Shown here piece by piece: positions 33,184-45,274 of a stretch of 64,000 nucleotides of DNA. The stretch is from assembly GCF_052857255.1 (NCBI RefSeq), contig NC_135505.1, forward strand, positions 27,205,499 through 27,269,498, written 5' to 3'. The notes under the pieces are model-generated. The model was given only the letters and a program-made list of their open reading frames with translations, ran no database searches and had not been told where the DNA came from. Origin of the DNA: Amblyomma americanum. Lineage: Eukaryota; Arthropoda; Arachnida; Ixodida; Ixodidae. Every line of letters starts with the position of its first letter. The stretch's first letter is position 1. The position numbers were made by a program, and so were the translations under genes.

Positions 33184-33911
33184 CACTTCTCCTTTGCAAC
33201 TCGAGTAATATATCTCTAGGACCTTGAGCTCAGTATCAAGAACATAGCTATCTAATCGTCGTTTCTCGCCCTTTAAAATTTAAAAATAAGATTTTGGCCC
33301 ACGCTGATCACGTCGCTCTCTTTTGTTCTGATAAAAAGAGTATGATAAAAGAAAAGAGGCTCGAACGGGTCGGGAGCACTTCGTGTCTGCACGGGCACAA
33401 CTTTTCAACATCATTGCGACGTTGTGCTGCAACGCAGTTGCAGCTTTGGGCGGCTTTGTGCGAGGAAAAAGGTTCATCCGCTACATGGAATGTTGCGACT
33501 TTTCTTGGGCGCTATAAATGTAGGCCTATGCGTCAACAAAATTTTTAAGAGCGTATGCTCTTACTCCTCATGTTAAGAGATTTCGTGATCCTCTCCCATT
33601 CCTTCCCCGTTAGGCGGCGTGCGTGCACGCGTAGCCGAGTATGGTGGCAATCCACCCCGTTTCAAAGGGTATTACATCCTGTGTCTCGAGACGAGCGGCG
33701 TGTTCTTCTTCACTTTCGTCATCTAGTAAACCAAACAGCTAACGCTCGTTACTTCAACGTCTTCCAGACGGTGGCGGCCTTTTTTTATCCCCTTGTCTTC
33801 AAATTGATCTCAGACTGAGCAAGCAGAGTCTGCTCAATCTGACGTGTGCTTTTTGTGCAGCAACTTGTTTCAGGGTTTTTATTTTTCAGAGCCACACACC
33901 AACATAACCAT
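33184..33911. other. Intergenic DNA, nothing recognised
   Basis: No repeat, RNA gene or family-like frame was seen. Confidence 0.4.
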
Positions 33912-33922
33912 TTGACGACTAA

Positions 33923-34242
33923 TAATAATAATAATAATAATTGGTTTTGGGGGGAAAGGAAATGGCGCAGTATCTGTCTCATATATCGTTGGACACCTGA
34001 ACCGCGCCGTAAGGGAAGGGATAAAGGAGGGAGTGAAAGAAGAAAGGAAGAAGAGGTGCCGTAGTGGAGGGCTTCGGAATAATTTCGACCACCTGGGGAT
34101 CTTCAACGTGCACTGACATCGCACAGCACACGGGCGCCTTAGCGTTTTTCCTCCATAAAAACGCAGTCGCCGCGGTCGGGTTCGAACCCGGGAACTCCGG
34201 ATCAGTAGTCGAGCGCCCTAACCACTGAGCCACCGCGGCGGG
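33923..34242 (-). mobile_element. tRNA-derived SINE (Ruka-like), 11-bp target duplication
   Basis: Read on the minus strand, the head at about 34170-34242 has an A box (GTGGCTCAGTGGTTAG) and a perfect B box (GGGTTCGAACCCG). Then comes the body and an (ATT)n tail at 33923-33941. TTGACGACTAA flanks it at 33912-33922 and 34243-34253. The head is that of a tRNA and would be read by RNA polymerase III; the element has no protein and depends on a LINE. The clean target repeats point to a fairly recent insertion. Confidence 0.85.
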
Positions 34243-34253
34243 TTGACGACTAA

Positions 34254-35740
34254 GCGCCCATCTGTCATTTCTGGACATGGTCGTGAGAGAAAATTCTGTG
34301 GTGATGCTTTCGCTTTTGTCACTCTTTTTTTTTTCTGGCAACACCTGTGCTCCCTTCACAGAAGGCTGAGGACAAAAGTTCTGATCGGTGATTGCTTCCT
34401 CTACCCATATGATATTCCTGCAGCCTTGCCTATCCTTTCTTCACGCCAGTATGTTAAAGCGGGTCCAGAAGATTTTGATCGAATAGGTCGCGGGAGCCTC
34501 TTTTAGACTTGAGATAATTCATTGAGCGTTAGGACGCGCGCTGGCGCCAAGGACACGTTTGTGCCATGATTGGTGAATTTCTACCTGCGCGAGCAACGAG
34601 AGGATATGGAACAATGAAATGATTTGTGTTGTGTTGTAAGCTGCGTTTAGGACAAACTTCAGCAAACTACTGAAAAAGACATCACGATCGCACCGTACAC
34701 TATAAAATTTCTGCCTGCGGTGAGAGAGTTTCAAATTCCATATGAACTTTTCGTGTTAATAGGACTGTTTTGGCGTGTGCGGAAGCCGTATGAAGCGTAC
34801 ACGTGGATCCACCGCGTTCGACGAGGTCAGTGTTGAAAGAACAGTGCATTTAAGCGCAGCAGGTATAACCCTTTCCGAGACAGCGACCAGTAGGTACACT
34901 GAACATTAAAAAAAGATGAAAAAAAGCAGACAGAGCGTACAATCAAAACCGAAATCTACGGCTACAGGAAGAGACGAGGAATATCTCGATCATGATTGCT
35001 CCTCTTTCAGCCGCATGTTCTTAGGTAAGCAGCACAGAGTAATGGCGTCCTCAACGCGCAGACTGCCATGCGCCACATGCTCATGTAAATAATTTCTTTT
35101 AATGTTTTCTGTTCAAGCAATTCAAATAAACAAATTCATGCGAGTTAATAAAGTCGATTTGAAACAATGTGGTTAAAAGTTTGCCCTAGTTACGGGTAGT
35201 TTTTCCGCAGTGCGATAATATTTTTACGTCCAGTGTACTGGTAATTAGGATTCAATTGGCGCCTATTGTTTAAATCCGCGTGCAATCAGGTTATGTTTGA
35301 TTTTCAGCATTCTTGGCGCCAAAATTACGTAACTCCAAATATGTCGTTGTAGAAACCACCTGATGTGGAGTTTTCGTGCAAGTAGCACGATTTTGAGCGC
35401 AATTTCGATTTTATTTGGAGAAAAGACGCTTACTAATGAGGAAATTCAGGAACCTTTGTTTGGAGCCGAGTTAGACCTTGACGTCGATTCAGACTCAGGC
35501 GACGAAGCGCACTACTTCCAACCAGAGTCTATGCTACATGGCGAAGGAAGTAGCGTCAATTCTTCCAATGCAGCGCTGTGTTGTGTCCCTGCCTGTGTCC
35601 TTCTTCTACGTCCCGTTCGTTGCGCTGTAGTTATGGAATATAGAAGCCAACTCGCCCAACAAGTTTCCTTGTAGATGAAAATGTGCTAGACCTAGTTTAA
35701 CGAATAGATCCCAGTCTCCAGTATACTTTATATGATTATT
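34254..35740. other. Intergenic DNA with one acidic frame of unknown meaning
   Basis: A + strand frame at 35363-35674 (103 codons) contains an acidic stretch (LDLDVDSDSGDE) that loosely recalls transposase N-termini such as piggyBac. No catalytic part follows and no function is assigned. The rest shows nothing recognisable. Confidence 0.3.
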
Positions 35741-36089
35741 CCTTTAAAGCCATTGTAATTACAGTCTTCTTAATTTTTTGCACGCTGTTTGATACCTTCT
35801 TGACCGAAAAAAAGACCCACAATTTTTTTCTCGCCTACAAGCATTTCGGATGGAAAGGCCTATAGCGCCGAAGTTCAACCTACTGACTTGTAGCCCCTTC
35901 ATTACGTGGGCACTCTGCGGAATTTTGGTGTGCGGGCGCAGTAAGGAAATGTTGGTGGCGTGAGGCCGTATGCCGAGTTCGTTGATTTCGACCTGGTTAA
36001 GTAAGGAGCGAAGTGGGTTAGGTAACTTTCGGATATTGCATGCAACAACAATAAGAAGCATCAGAGATGGGCGAGTAGCCTAAGGCAGC

Positions 36090-36990
36090 GGTGAACGAAG
36101 GTTCTCTTTTACGCCGCCCCTGGTTTGAATCATTTAGTGTGCAGTGAAGAAGTTGACACGAACGGCTAGATGCAAAACAAGACGAGACTGATGGCTGCCT
36201 GGCCGGCCAGTAAACCACTGCTCCGTTTCTGATGGCTACCAGTGTCTTAAATCCCGCGATAGCATTGATGGAGGTGCGGGGTAAGTGCCCAATTTTGTAA
36301 ACACATTGTCACAAGTTGGCGACCAGGCCGCCAGGCCTTTGTGGCTGACGAGTAATTGCGTGAAAGGGGCTGTGATGGTTGCAAAGTTGCGAACGAAACG
36401 CCGCAAGAACGAACACAAGCCAACCAAGAAATCTGTGTAGTTGCTTGATTGAAGTCGGTTTTTGGGAACGCAGCGACGACCGCTTGGAGTTTATCTGGGT
36501 GAGGAAGGATGCGATCTTTCGACCCGGAATGCCCTAAAATGGTGAGTTGGTGGGAGGAGGAATAGCAACTTTTTCATATTGAGCTGCAGACCAGCGTCGG
36601 TAAGGCACTTCAAAACCATCTCACGGCCAGTGAGATAGGTAGCAAAGTCGGAGGAAAATTACAACGATTCCATCAAAGCAGCAAAGGCATCCGTTCCACA
36701 TCAAGCCACGAAGAATAGCATCCAACATGCGTTCAAAAATAGCGAGTGCAACAGCATGACGTAGAAGTCAGATTCAATCGGGAGAGACGAAAACTGTCTT
36801 GGCCTAACACCCTCCACAATCGGCACTTGCCAGTAGCCAGATCCTAAATCGAGAAAGGAGAAAAATTAAGCTCCATGTAGACAGCCAGAAGGGTCGTTTA
36901 AGCAGCGTGATAGGTGGTAGACATTGTTATGAACGGGATATACACCAGCCGAAAGATTAAAGCGAAGATTCCATCGACCGAGATGATCAC
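36090..36990 (-). pseudogene. Gypsy reverse transcriptase/RNase H relic
   Basis: The minus strand around 36560-36640 reads KCLTDAGLQLNMKK, the thumb region of Gypsy RT, followed towards 36236 by GLCSFLRRFVRNFATITAPFTQLL, the connection before RNase H. Many stops and frameshifts are present. The matching LTRs and integrase were not identified. Confidence 0.65.
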
Positions 36991-36999
36991 GCGGTGGCG

Positions 37000-37745
37000 G
37001 TCATTTCGACAGGTCATTTGACCTTTCGTCGACCCCACGAAAAAAAAAGTTTGTCTCTAGGAACCTGACAGCGGAATCTTTCCCACGTTCTTCAGGAAGG
37101 AGGGAGATGACCTTCCCTTTTCCTGGTTCGCCGCGAGACGCGACCGACGATGTACAAGACGGCGGAGGGAATAGGGGACGGCAGCTAACCGTGTGTGACG
37201 AGAACGTCCGACCCGTGACGAGAACGTCCCAGACCCGAGGATGAGCAGCCAAGCTTGGACTGGATGGCACATGCATCTTGGTGATGGAAGGACACATGCA
37301 TCTTGGTTGAAGTTGCAGCGACTTCCGAGTCCTTCTCGCCCATTCCCACGGGGCTCCGCATGATATGTGCGGTGTCGCTCTCACGATCTGAGCCTCGTGT
37401 TCAAATGGCTACCGGCTGGTGAAAAGGGCGGAGCCTTAGTGTATTTAACGAGCGTCCTGAGTAAGAACGAACTCTCTGGGCCTTGGCGACAAGGTTCATC
37501 CAGTCGCTTTACGTTGTGAACTCTTAATTCTTTGCTATTGGTTCTTTTTTTCGTAAAATAAGTAAATAAGTTTCCCTAAGTGCCAGTAAACCTGCTTGTT
37601 TTTCGTTTTCCCTACCTTCAAGTTCCATCTTTCTTCAGCCCAAATGCTCTGACACGATACCCGAAGGAGCCCGGGTTCGAGTGAACCCCTGCGCCACGAT
37701 AACTAGTGGCAGCGGTGGGATGCTGCTACCCGAGTTATAACAACA
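37000..37745 (+). repeat. LTR-like segment with primer-binding site
   Basis: The + strand has a promoter-like GTATTTAACGAGC at about 37440, AT-rich sequence near 37555, and an end at about 37709 followed by TGGCAGCGGTGGGATG, a typical Gypsy primer-binding site. No partner LTR was found and the left edge is unclear. No open gag follows, because a LINE begins at about 37760. Confidence 0.5.
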
Positions 37746-37779
37746 TCCTTTCTTGTGATTGCATTAAAGCCGTCGGTTT

Positions 37780-40130
37780 TTTATTTATATATTTATTGAT
37801 ACTGCGATCTTTTTCAAGACCTTAGCAGGGTGGGCACACAATATGCAAGTAAACACACGCTGGAAACAATAAACACGTTCTTAAGGTGTAAAAATGAAAT
37901 TATCAATCGATTATACAAAAGGATAAATCAAGGAACAGGAATGCAAAGCGCACGAAACAAATGCAACAACAAATATCATGTAAAAAATGTAAGGAAACTA
38001 AAAATGGGCTTCCAAAATTTTTTGGGACGTTTGTGATACTGCCCCATTATTGAGATTATTACAGTCTTTAGTCGTTCTGGGGAAATAAGAATACATATAG
38101 GAGTGAATTCCTGTGTTTAATGGTGCCACTGTAAAATCGTTCCGTTGCCTTGTGTTATATCCAGATGAGTACGACAGAATGTTGGAGGTGTTAATATTGT
38201 ATTCGCCTTTGATTAGTAGAAAAAATAATTTCAAACAATAGATGCAGTTTCTTTGAGTGACTGGACGCAATCCACTATCATTAAGAAGATGACTGAGAGA
38301 TGTATGGTCATACGAGTTGTAAATAAACCGTGCTGCTTTCTTCTGAACTCGCTCTAATTTAGCAGCGTTAGTTTCAGCGAAGGGATCCCACATTATGACG
38401 GCATATTCTAACATTGGGTGAATAACGGTGCTGCAAGCGAGCAAACGTACACTGCGGGGGCGTGAGCTTCAAAACACATCGAAGGAAAAAGAGCTTGCGA
38501 TGGGTATTCGCGGTGACGTTATCAATGTGTTCTCTCCAGAAGAGGCTATTAGAAATACGAAGCTCTAGGTATTTGTAGATATTTACTTCAAGAGGTATTT
38601 GTTAGCAGCAGTATAGTTAAATAGGAGTGGGTTCATTTTCTGTGTTATGCGCATGAACACTGTTTTATCGTAGTTAACACACATTTGCCATCGGTCACAC
38701 CAAAATAACGCCTTCGCAAAATCCTCATTTCACCTGACTTCATACTAAGTAGTAGTTATTGTTTCATACAACACACAATCGTCAGTGTAAAATCCGATTG
38801 AAACCGAGATATTGGATACAATGCCATTAATAAAAATCAAGAAAAAAAAGCGGCCCAAGAACGAACCTCTGGGGAGCGCCAGAATCAACCGAAACGACAA
38901 GAAAAGAAGACTTATTTAATGCCACAAACCGTCGGCTGTTTTTGAGGAAAGCTGAAATGCAGGCGAGTAGTGTGTCATTTTTTACTACAATACATAGTTT
39001 GTAAAGGAGTTTATTATGCGAAACTTTGTCGAACCTTTTTTTCTTATTCATTAATACAGCGTCAATCTACTTTCCTTCGTTTACTGCCTCTGCAAAATCA
39101 TGTATGGTTTCAACTAGCTGAGAGTTAGTGGAATATGCTCGTCTAAACCCAAGTTGTGATTAGTTCGAAAGTTAATTCTGGGGAAAAATGAGCTATATGT
39201 TTATGAATAATATGTTCTATAATTCTGCATGCTGCTGAGGTTAATGATTTCGGATGGTAACTTAGAACAGGTGTTCTAACTCCAGTGTTATGAATTGGCT
39301 TTATTCTGGCCGTTCTCCAGTCCCATGGTAATTAGCCTTTACTTAAGGACCTGCAGAACAAAATGCGTAAATATTTTGGACACCACTCTGAATAACGCTT
39401 CAGCAAAGCGTTAGGAATATCATATGGTGCAGTAGATTTTTTTCACATCAATCTTCATTTAGAAATTGAGAACATCTGCGTCAGAAATTGCAACATCAGA
39501 AATTGAAGTTAATTTGTGGTATAGTTGGGAAGGGAGCCGTCGTCCTGTGTAAATACCGACTTGAAATAATAGTTAAAAGCCGTGCACACCAAAGCATCAT
39601 CACGCAAACACCTGCCATTCACTACGTTTTGTCGCGGTCTTGGTGTTATTTGCCTCCAGAATTTGCCAGCAGAGGTTTTAATGTATGGAGGTAGTTCCGT
39701 AGAATAGTATCGCTCCATGTCACGGACAATCTGCTCCTTTAGTTTCTCTGATTGTTGATCAATGCTGTTTCGAGAACAGCTTCCCACTCTTAACAGTCTT
39801 TTCATTCTTTTTAGTTTTCGTTGCGGGCTTAACGTTTCTCGTGTGATCGGCGGGTTACATCTGGGAGTCTTCTAAGCAATTTTTGGAACAAAACGTTCAA
39901 AGTACTCAAAAACGATATTTTTGAAAAGGAGCCATAGGTCATTCACATTGCAGCTAGAATTTATGAAGGGTGTCATAATGAAACTTTAGCATATCAATAA
40001 TTGATTCGTCATGAGCGCGAGAGAAGTTAGAAAAGAAGCGAATTGTGTCTTCGCGGTCGAAATTTGCATTAATGAAGGTCAGTACGACAGCTTGGGGATC
40101 AGAAATTCCAGTCCTTACATTCAAATTGGC
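37780..40130 (-). mobile_element. CR1/L2/Jockey-group LINE, degenerate
   Basis: Read from 40130 down, the order is an endonuclease C-terminal stretch (about 39960-40130), the RT N-terminal region (39509-39805, YYSTELPPYIKTSAGKFW), an RT palm remnant (38827-39051, KKRFDKVSHNKLL) and the RT C-terminal region (37998-38444, HPMLEYAVIMWDPF and RVQKKAARFI). The 3' UTR runs to about 37780. The order is correct for a single minus-strand insertion, but it is riddled with stops, and the catalytic FADD motif was not found intact. Confidence 0.75.
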
Positions 40131-40143
40131 ATCACCGGGGAGA

Positions 40144-40559
40144 ACGACAGGCAGTCAAGTCAAGGCGCAGAAAAAGCGTATTTGCACTTTTATCAGGCCG
40201 GCTAGGACCTAGACAAGAAAGCAGAACGGGTTGGTCAACGTCTTTCCCGCAGCGCTGCTGCCAAGTACACTGAAGGTGATCGGAAATGAGGTGCTCTATA
40301 TAAAGACCTGATGGGCCACTTGTTCTGCCATCCCAGATGTTGGGGCATGCGCAGAAGTCTTTACTGTAGGCAGGATTATTTCTCTGGCTTTCATCTAGTC
40401 ACCACGTGTTCCTAGCCCCTTGCTGGCATCCCCGGGGTGGACGACAGGCAGTCCAGGCAAGGCGCAGAAAAAGGACGTTTGCACTTGAATCAGGCCGGCT
40501 AGGACATGGACAACAAAGCAGAGCGGGTTGGTGATTATCGGTTCCGAAGCGCTGCAGCC
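40144..40559. repeat. Direct repeat of ~120 bp, period ~297 bp
   Basis: The block starting ACGACAGGCAGTC at 40144 recurs at 40441 with about ten differences. The second copy is followed by a short run of AAGCCCACTCA-like repeats (40560-40640). Confidence 0.6.
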
Positions 40560-40780
40560 AAGCCCACTCACTCCGATGCGCGGCTGCCAAGCCCACTCAT
40601 TCCGATGTGTTGCTGCTAAGCCCACTAACTCAAGCCCATTCAGGCTTAATCCACACAGAATTGAACGGATCTGTCTTTCTTTTGTACTACGACGACGGGC
40701 GAAGCCCAGGCACTGCTGGAAAGCTTAATCACACTTATACGAAGCATGTCGTCGACTTGTTCATCAATAATGCAGCGCTC

Positions 40781-41080
40781 TCAAGCGCATACACGAAAGC
40801 CACGGCGTAACGACGCGTGCACACGAGTATAGATGCGATGAGCCGCATTTGAGGTCCGACCCAATGATGGTTGGTGGGCGCCAAAAGAAGTTCGGAATTT
40901 ATGCAGCAAGTCGAGGAGCCGGGCGCGTTGATCAGCAGTAAGGGCGCCGTCGACGGCCGTGGTGAAGGCAGCCGGAAGCGAAGATGCGCGTAAGAAACGA
41001 GGCGGGCTGAGAGCATTGAGGCTTTTGGGGACTGCAGCGGCACTGCGGAGTAGGCGCGACACAAGAACAATGTCATCGGG
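40781..41080 (-). pseudogene. Gypsy RT N-terminal fragment
   Basis: The frame contains LTADQRARLLDLLHKFRTSFG followed by SLGRTSNAAHRI, which corresponds to the linker just upstream of the RT fingers in Gypsy polyproteins. It is short and abuts the 3' end of an RTE copy. Confidence 0.55.
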
Positions 41081-41119
41081 ACGGAGAACCTCGGCGTGTC
41101 CAAAGAATTCATAATGATG

Positions 41120-42051
41120 ATCATCATCATCATCAGCCTGACTACACCCACTGCAGGGCAAAGGCCTCTCCCATGTCTCTCCAATTAACCCTGCTCTTTG
41201 CCAGCTGCGCCCACGCTATGTCTGCAAACTTCGTAGTCTCATCCGCCCACCTAACCTTCTGCCGCCCCCTGTTACGCTTAACTTCTCTTGGAATCCACTC
41301 AGTTACCATTAACGACCAGCGGTTATCTTGCCTTCGGAGTACATGCCCTGCCCAAGCCCAATTCTTCCTCTTGATTTCGACTAGAATATCATTAACACGC
41401 TTTTGTTCCCTCACCCACTCTGCCCGCTTCCGGTCTCTTAAGGTTACACCAAACAGTTTTCTTTCCATGGCTCGCTGCGTAGTCCTTAACTTAAGCTGAA
41501 CCCTTTTCGTTAGCCTCCACGTTTCTGCCCCGTAGGTGAGTACCGGTAAGATACAGCTGTTGCACAGTTTTCTCTTGAGGGATATTGGCAAACTGCTATT
41601 CATGATCTGAGAGAACCTGCCATAAGCACTCCACCCCATTCTTATTCTTTTAGTTATTTCCCTCTCATGATCCGGATCAGCTGTCCCTACCTGCCCTAAG
41701 AAGTCGAATTTCTTCACCACGTCCAACACCTCATTGCCAATTGTGAAATTGAGTTCCTTTGCTAGACTGTTGAACATTACTTTGGTTTTCTGCATGTTAA
41801 TTTTTAGACCCACCGTAGTGCCCTGTCTGTGCAAATCATTGATCATGATTTGCAGTTCATATCCTGAGTGACTCAGCAAGCCAATGACATCAGCGATTCG
41901 CAGATTATTTAGATATTCTCCATTAACTCTTATCCCAAACTGTTCCCAATTCAGGCCTCGGAAGGCCTCCTGTAAAGAGGCGGTGAATAGCATTGGCAAG
42001 ATCGTGTCTCCTTTCCTGACGCCTTTCTTTATTGCAAATTTTTTGCTGACT
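41120..42051 (-). mobile_element. RTE LINE, 3' part of a split copy
   Basis: The minus-strand 3' end has an ATGATC/ATC tail (41112-41140). The frame at 41142-41999 (285 codons) encodes RT from PMLFTASLQEAFRGLN through MQKTKVMFN, LGQVGTADPDHEREI and LTYGAETW to GHVLRRQDNRW, the RTE C-terminal region; the catalytic FADD reads IADV. Similarity stops at about 42051, within the codons before RKGDTILP. The missing upstream part matches sequence starting at about 52506, so one RTE copy appears to be split by 42052-52448. Confidence 0.8.
41142..41999 (-). pseudogene. RTE reverse transcriptase, C-terminal half
   Basis: This is the longest surviving RTE frame in the window. The palm Asp-Asp is lost (IADV in place of FADD), so it could not polymerise. 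After the palm come the thumb and the conserved RTE C-terminal block with the WAWAGH and [11 protein letters not shown] motifs. Confidence 0.75.
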
Positions 42052-42211
42052 GAAAATGAGGGGCTCGTTTGACAAACATATTAAGGAAGCGAAGTCACGG
42101 GAACCAAGGGGCATAAGGGAATGTTTTTTTATTATTTTTTATTTTTTAATTTGTAGTGCCAATCAATCGGTTTAAAGAAAGTTACTTATAAAGCAGCAGA
42201 AAAAACAACCA

Positions 42212-42285
42212 TGCTGCCGGTGGGATCCGAACCCACGACCTCCGAATATCGCGTCCGGTGCTCTTACCAACTCAGCTACGGCGAC
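42212..42285 (-). tRNA. tRNA-like cloverleaf in repeat unit
   Basis: There is a 7-bp acceptor stem, a D arm (GCTGAGTTGGTAAGAGC), a five-pair anticodon stem with loop CGCGATA, and a T arm GTGGG-TTCGGAT-CCCAC. A and B boxes are present. The usual U33 is G, so decoding (nominal anticodon CGA) is doubtful. It is part of a repeat and more likely a Pol III promoter or pseudo-tRNA. Confidence 0.55.
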
Positions 42286-42692
42286 AGCTGTCCAATCTGC
42301 TGCTTTCGTGGGTATTTATGTTTACTGCTTGTAAGCGAACATTGAGAGTGTTCACCAGCGCCACCCTCGACCATAGCGGTGGACGTAGCACGTCCTGTTA
42401 TACCGCGAGTGTGACGTAGAACGTCATCTAACGGCGAGGGCGGAAACTGTGCGAGAGCCCTCTTATACTACCTATGGCAACAAGACTGCCAGAACCGAGA
42501 CCCCCGTTAAGCTATTAGCAGACAAGGTAAAGGAAAATGAGGGGCTCGTTTGACAAACATATTAAGGAAGCCAACAGTCACGGAAACCAAGGGGCATAAG
42601 GAAATGTTTTTTATTATTTTTTTGTTATTTTTTGTTCGTAGTGCCAATAAATCGGTTTAAAGAAAATTATAAAGCAGCAGAAAAAACAACCA

Positions 42693-42766
42693 TGCCGCCG
42701 GGGGGATCCTAACCCACGACCTCCGAATATCGCGTCCGGTGCTCTTACCAACTGAGCTACGGCGAC
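42693..42766 (-). tRNA. tRNA-like cloverleaf, mutated T arm
   Basis: This is the second copy, 481 bp from the first. TTCGGAT has become TTAGGAT and the T stem is weakened, so the B box is damaged. Confidence 0.45.
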
Positions 42767-43630
42767 AGCTGTCCAATCTGCTGCTTTCGTGGGTATTTAT
42801 GTTTACTGCTTGTAAGCGAACCTTGAGAGTGTTCACCAGCGCCATGGTTGTTTTTTCTGCTGCTTTAAAGTAATTTTCTTTAAACCGATTGATTGGCACT
42901 ACAAATAAAAAAAATAATAAAATAATAAAAACATTCCCTTATGCCCCTTGGTTTCCGTAACTGTTGGCTTCCTTAATATGTATGTCAAACGAGCCCCTCA
43001 TTTTCCTTCACCTTGTCTGCTAATATCTTAACGGGGGTCTCGGTTCTGGCAGTCTTGTTGCCATAGGTAGTATGAAGGTAGTGATGAAGAAGGCTACGAT
43101 TCCACAAATGGACTCATAAGTGTATGTCTCTTCACATACCCATCCTGAAAAGCTTTCACAATATCAACGTTACTAAGCTGATTTCACAAATTTCTGTGTT
43201 GACTTGAACAACAAACAAAACTTTGGAATTTCTGGCAAGCTAGATTTAATGCTTTCTCCCAGTTTCCTTGCCCTTAATATGTTTGTGTCTATGGACATGA
43301 CGATGTTCTAGTCATTGGTTTCTTTCTTTGTATCAGTTTGCACATATCATGCTGACATTTTGTGCTTTCAGTTGTGTTGTTATCTAGAAAAGTTGCCCAA
43401 GACATTTTTAAAACATTGTGTCAGTGAACATAACACGCCAGAAGTCTTCAATAATCATTACAGCACTCTTTCAGGTCATTTGCATATATGTCATTCATAT
43501 TTTTTTTTTAAAGATTGCAGTTTATACTGGTGCTAACAAAGCACTACGATTCACTGCATGACTGCATTGTGTATTGTGGGGAGGAAATTTTGAACAAAAA
43601 AGAAGTGACTGTGCCTTTCAATGAATGCAG

Positions 43631-45274
43631 GTAGAAACACAAACAGACCCCTGTACTTGGACCTTGGAGCCAGATATGCTGAGTCTGTTCCTTTGCTGCA
43701 TGCAAGATTGCAATGCTGAGACACAGGTAGGATGGGAACTGGTATGCATATTTGCTATAATTTCATTGCACCTGAATAGGCTTGTACCTAAAATTACATA
43801 TATTTTCTTGTTGCTACCTTTCTGCAGCGCCCTATTTTTTGAAGTGTGGACTGGGTGCTGGGCTGTGTAGCTACAGCTTTGAGATAGCAGCTAGCGTGTA
43901 TGATAGATAAAATACTTCAGCTTGGGAAATAAACTATGTGTTAGTATTTATCTTAAGCATATTTTCAGTTTTGTCATTGTTCACTGCATTAATCTTTAGG
44001 CAATATTTAATGGAGATGTGTACGTAAGATAGCTTTGTTAGTAGAGTGGAGAGCTGGGCGAGTCGGTACATGATTGAAGAAGGAAACCAGCGCAAAGACG
44101 AAGACACAGGAACAAGGAACACAGGACACCGCTGGTGGAGAGCTGGGCCCTGTGTTCCTTGTTCCTGTGTCTTCGTCTTTGCGCTGGTTTCCTTCTTCAA
44201 TAGCTTTGTTACCCTCTAATAAGCACGGCTTCAAATGATTGTGTGCGTAATTTCTTCCAGGCTACCTTTCCTAGCAAGAAGGAAACAAAGTATGCCGCAT
44301 GGGGCACTTCCTATGGCGTCAGGGACAGCGCATGTGACCCAATGAACATCGACAGCTTGAAATCTACCTGTAGCTTCCGAGGCTACCCAAGTGTATCTGT
44401 CTGCTCCAGTGAAAAGGCCTCAGACATTTTAAAATCCATTGCTGGTGTGTCACTGCCAGTATTTTCAAAATTGCAGAGCATTGTTGTGGAGGCGCTTAAT
44501 GTTAGTGGGGAAGAGGAAATTGTAAATGCATCAAACAAACTCCTCCTCTTTCTCATGAAGCTAAAGCTCAACCTTTCCTATTCGGCTTTAGCGGTCTTTT
44601 TTGGTATGCATAGGACAACTTGTTCACGACATTTTCTTCTGATTTTGAATCTTTTACATGCCAAAATGCGCTGTCTTATCTACTGGCCCTCACGATCAAC
44701 CATTTAGCTCATGATGCCTGAATGTTTCAAGCCTGAGTATGCAAAATGTCGAGTCATTATAGATTGCACTGAGGTTTTCTGCTCAGCACCAAACACAGTA
44801 CACGAGAAAGTGCTGATGTTTTCCAATTATAAAGGCACATACACTGTCAAATTTCTTGTAGGAATAACACCTAGCGGAATTATCAGCTTCTTATCAAGGC
44901 CTTATGGTGGTCGTGCCACCGATTCATTCATAACAACTGATTCTGGCATTTTGCACTTGCTTAGCCCAGGAGATCTTGTGCTTGCTGACAAGGGCTTTTC
45001 TCAAATCAGAAGTGCACTTGTGGAACGAGGCGTGCTATTTCAGATGCCTACTTTTGCACGACCAAACCAGCCTTTTACTCGTGAGGAAATTTTTACCTCA
45101 TACAAAGTGGCAAGTGCAAGAATACATGTTGAAAGATGTATTCAACGTATGAAACTTTTCAGGATATTGTCAGAAAAGTTGTCTGCTGATTTGCTTCCTC
45201 ACATCTCAAGAATAATTGATATGTGCGGTGTGCAAACAAACTTACACAGCCCAATCATTAAAGCTAAAGAGTAA
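43631..45274 (+). pseudogene. DDE_Tnp_4-type transposase (ISL2EU/Harbinger-like), one in-frame stop
   Basis: Two exons, 43631-43726 and 44261-45274, join in phase 0 with GTAGG and TTCCAG sites. Visible in order are a linker (VETQTDPCTWTL), a helix-turn-helix of the HTH_Tnp_4 kind (LLLFLMKLKLNLSYSALAVFFG), and the RNase H-like catalytic core. The first Asp is in IIDCTEVFC, the second in LVLADKGF, and the Glu in RIHVERCIQRMK. SNYKGTYTVKFLVGITP and SRPYGGRATDSF are typical of the family. A single TAG at 44705-44707 interrupts the frame between helix-turn-helix and core. An upstream DNA-binding exon (often THAP in this family) was not found. The convergent neighbour at 47.7-50.0 kb encodes a SWIM/YqaJ protein. 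Confidence 0.85.
44041..44199. mobile_element. Foldback insertion in the transposase intron
   Basis: Perfect 53-bp inverted arms lie at 44073-44125 and 44149-44201. The flanking 12-bp direct repeat ATAGCTTTGTTA lies at 44029-44040 and 44200-44211. It is non-coding. Confidence 0.7.

Larger units (their letters stand above)
42052..43075. repeat. Left array of ~481-bp tRNA-containing repeat units, head-to-head
   Basis: Two units run on the minus strand (42052-42534 and 42535-42842, the second incomplete), then the orientation flips at 42843 and part of a unit runs on the + strand to about 43075. The two tRNA-like cores are 481 bp apart. The same unit occurs at 51705-52448 in the opposite orientation. 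Each unit holds a tRNA-like core, an A/T-rich AATAAAAA stretch and the words CCTTATGCCCCTTGG and AACGGGGGTCTCGG. Confidence 0.75.

Noticed and set aside
35363..35674. piggyBac-like transposase start
   Set aside because: Only an acidic N-terminal-like stretch is present, no DDD core or inverted repeats follow.
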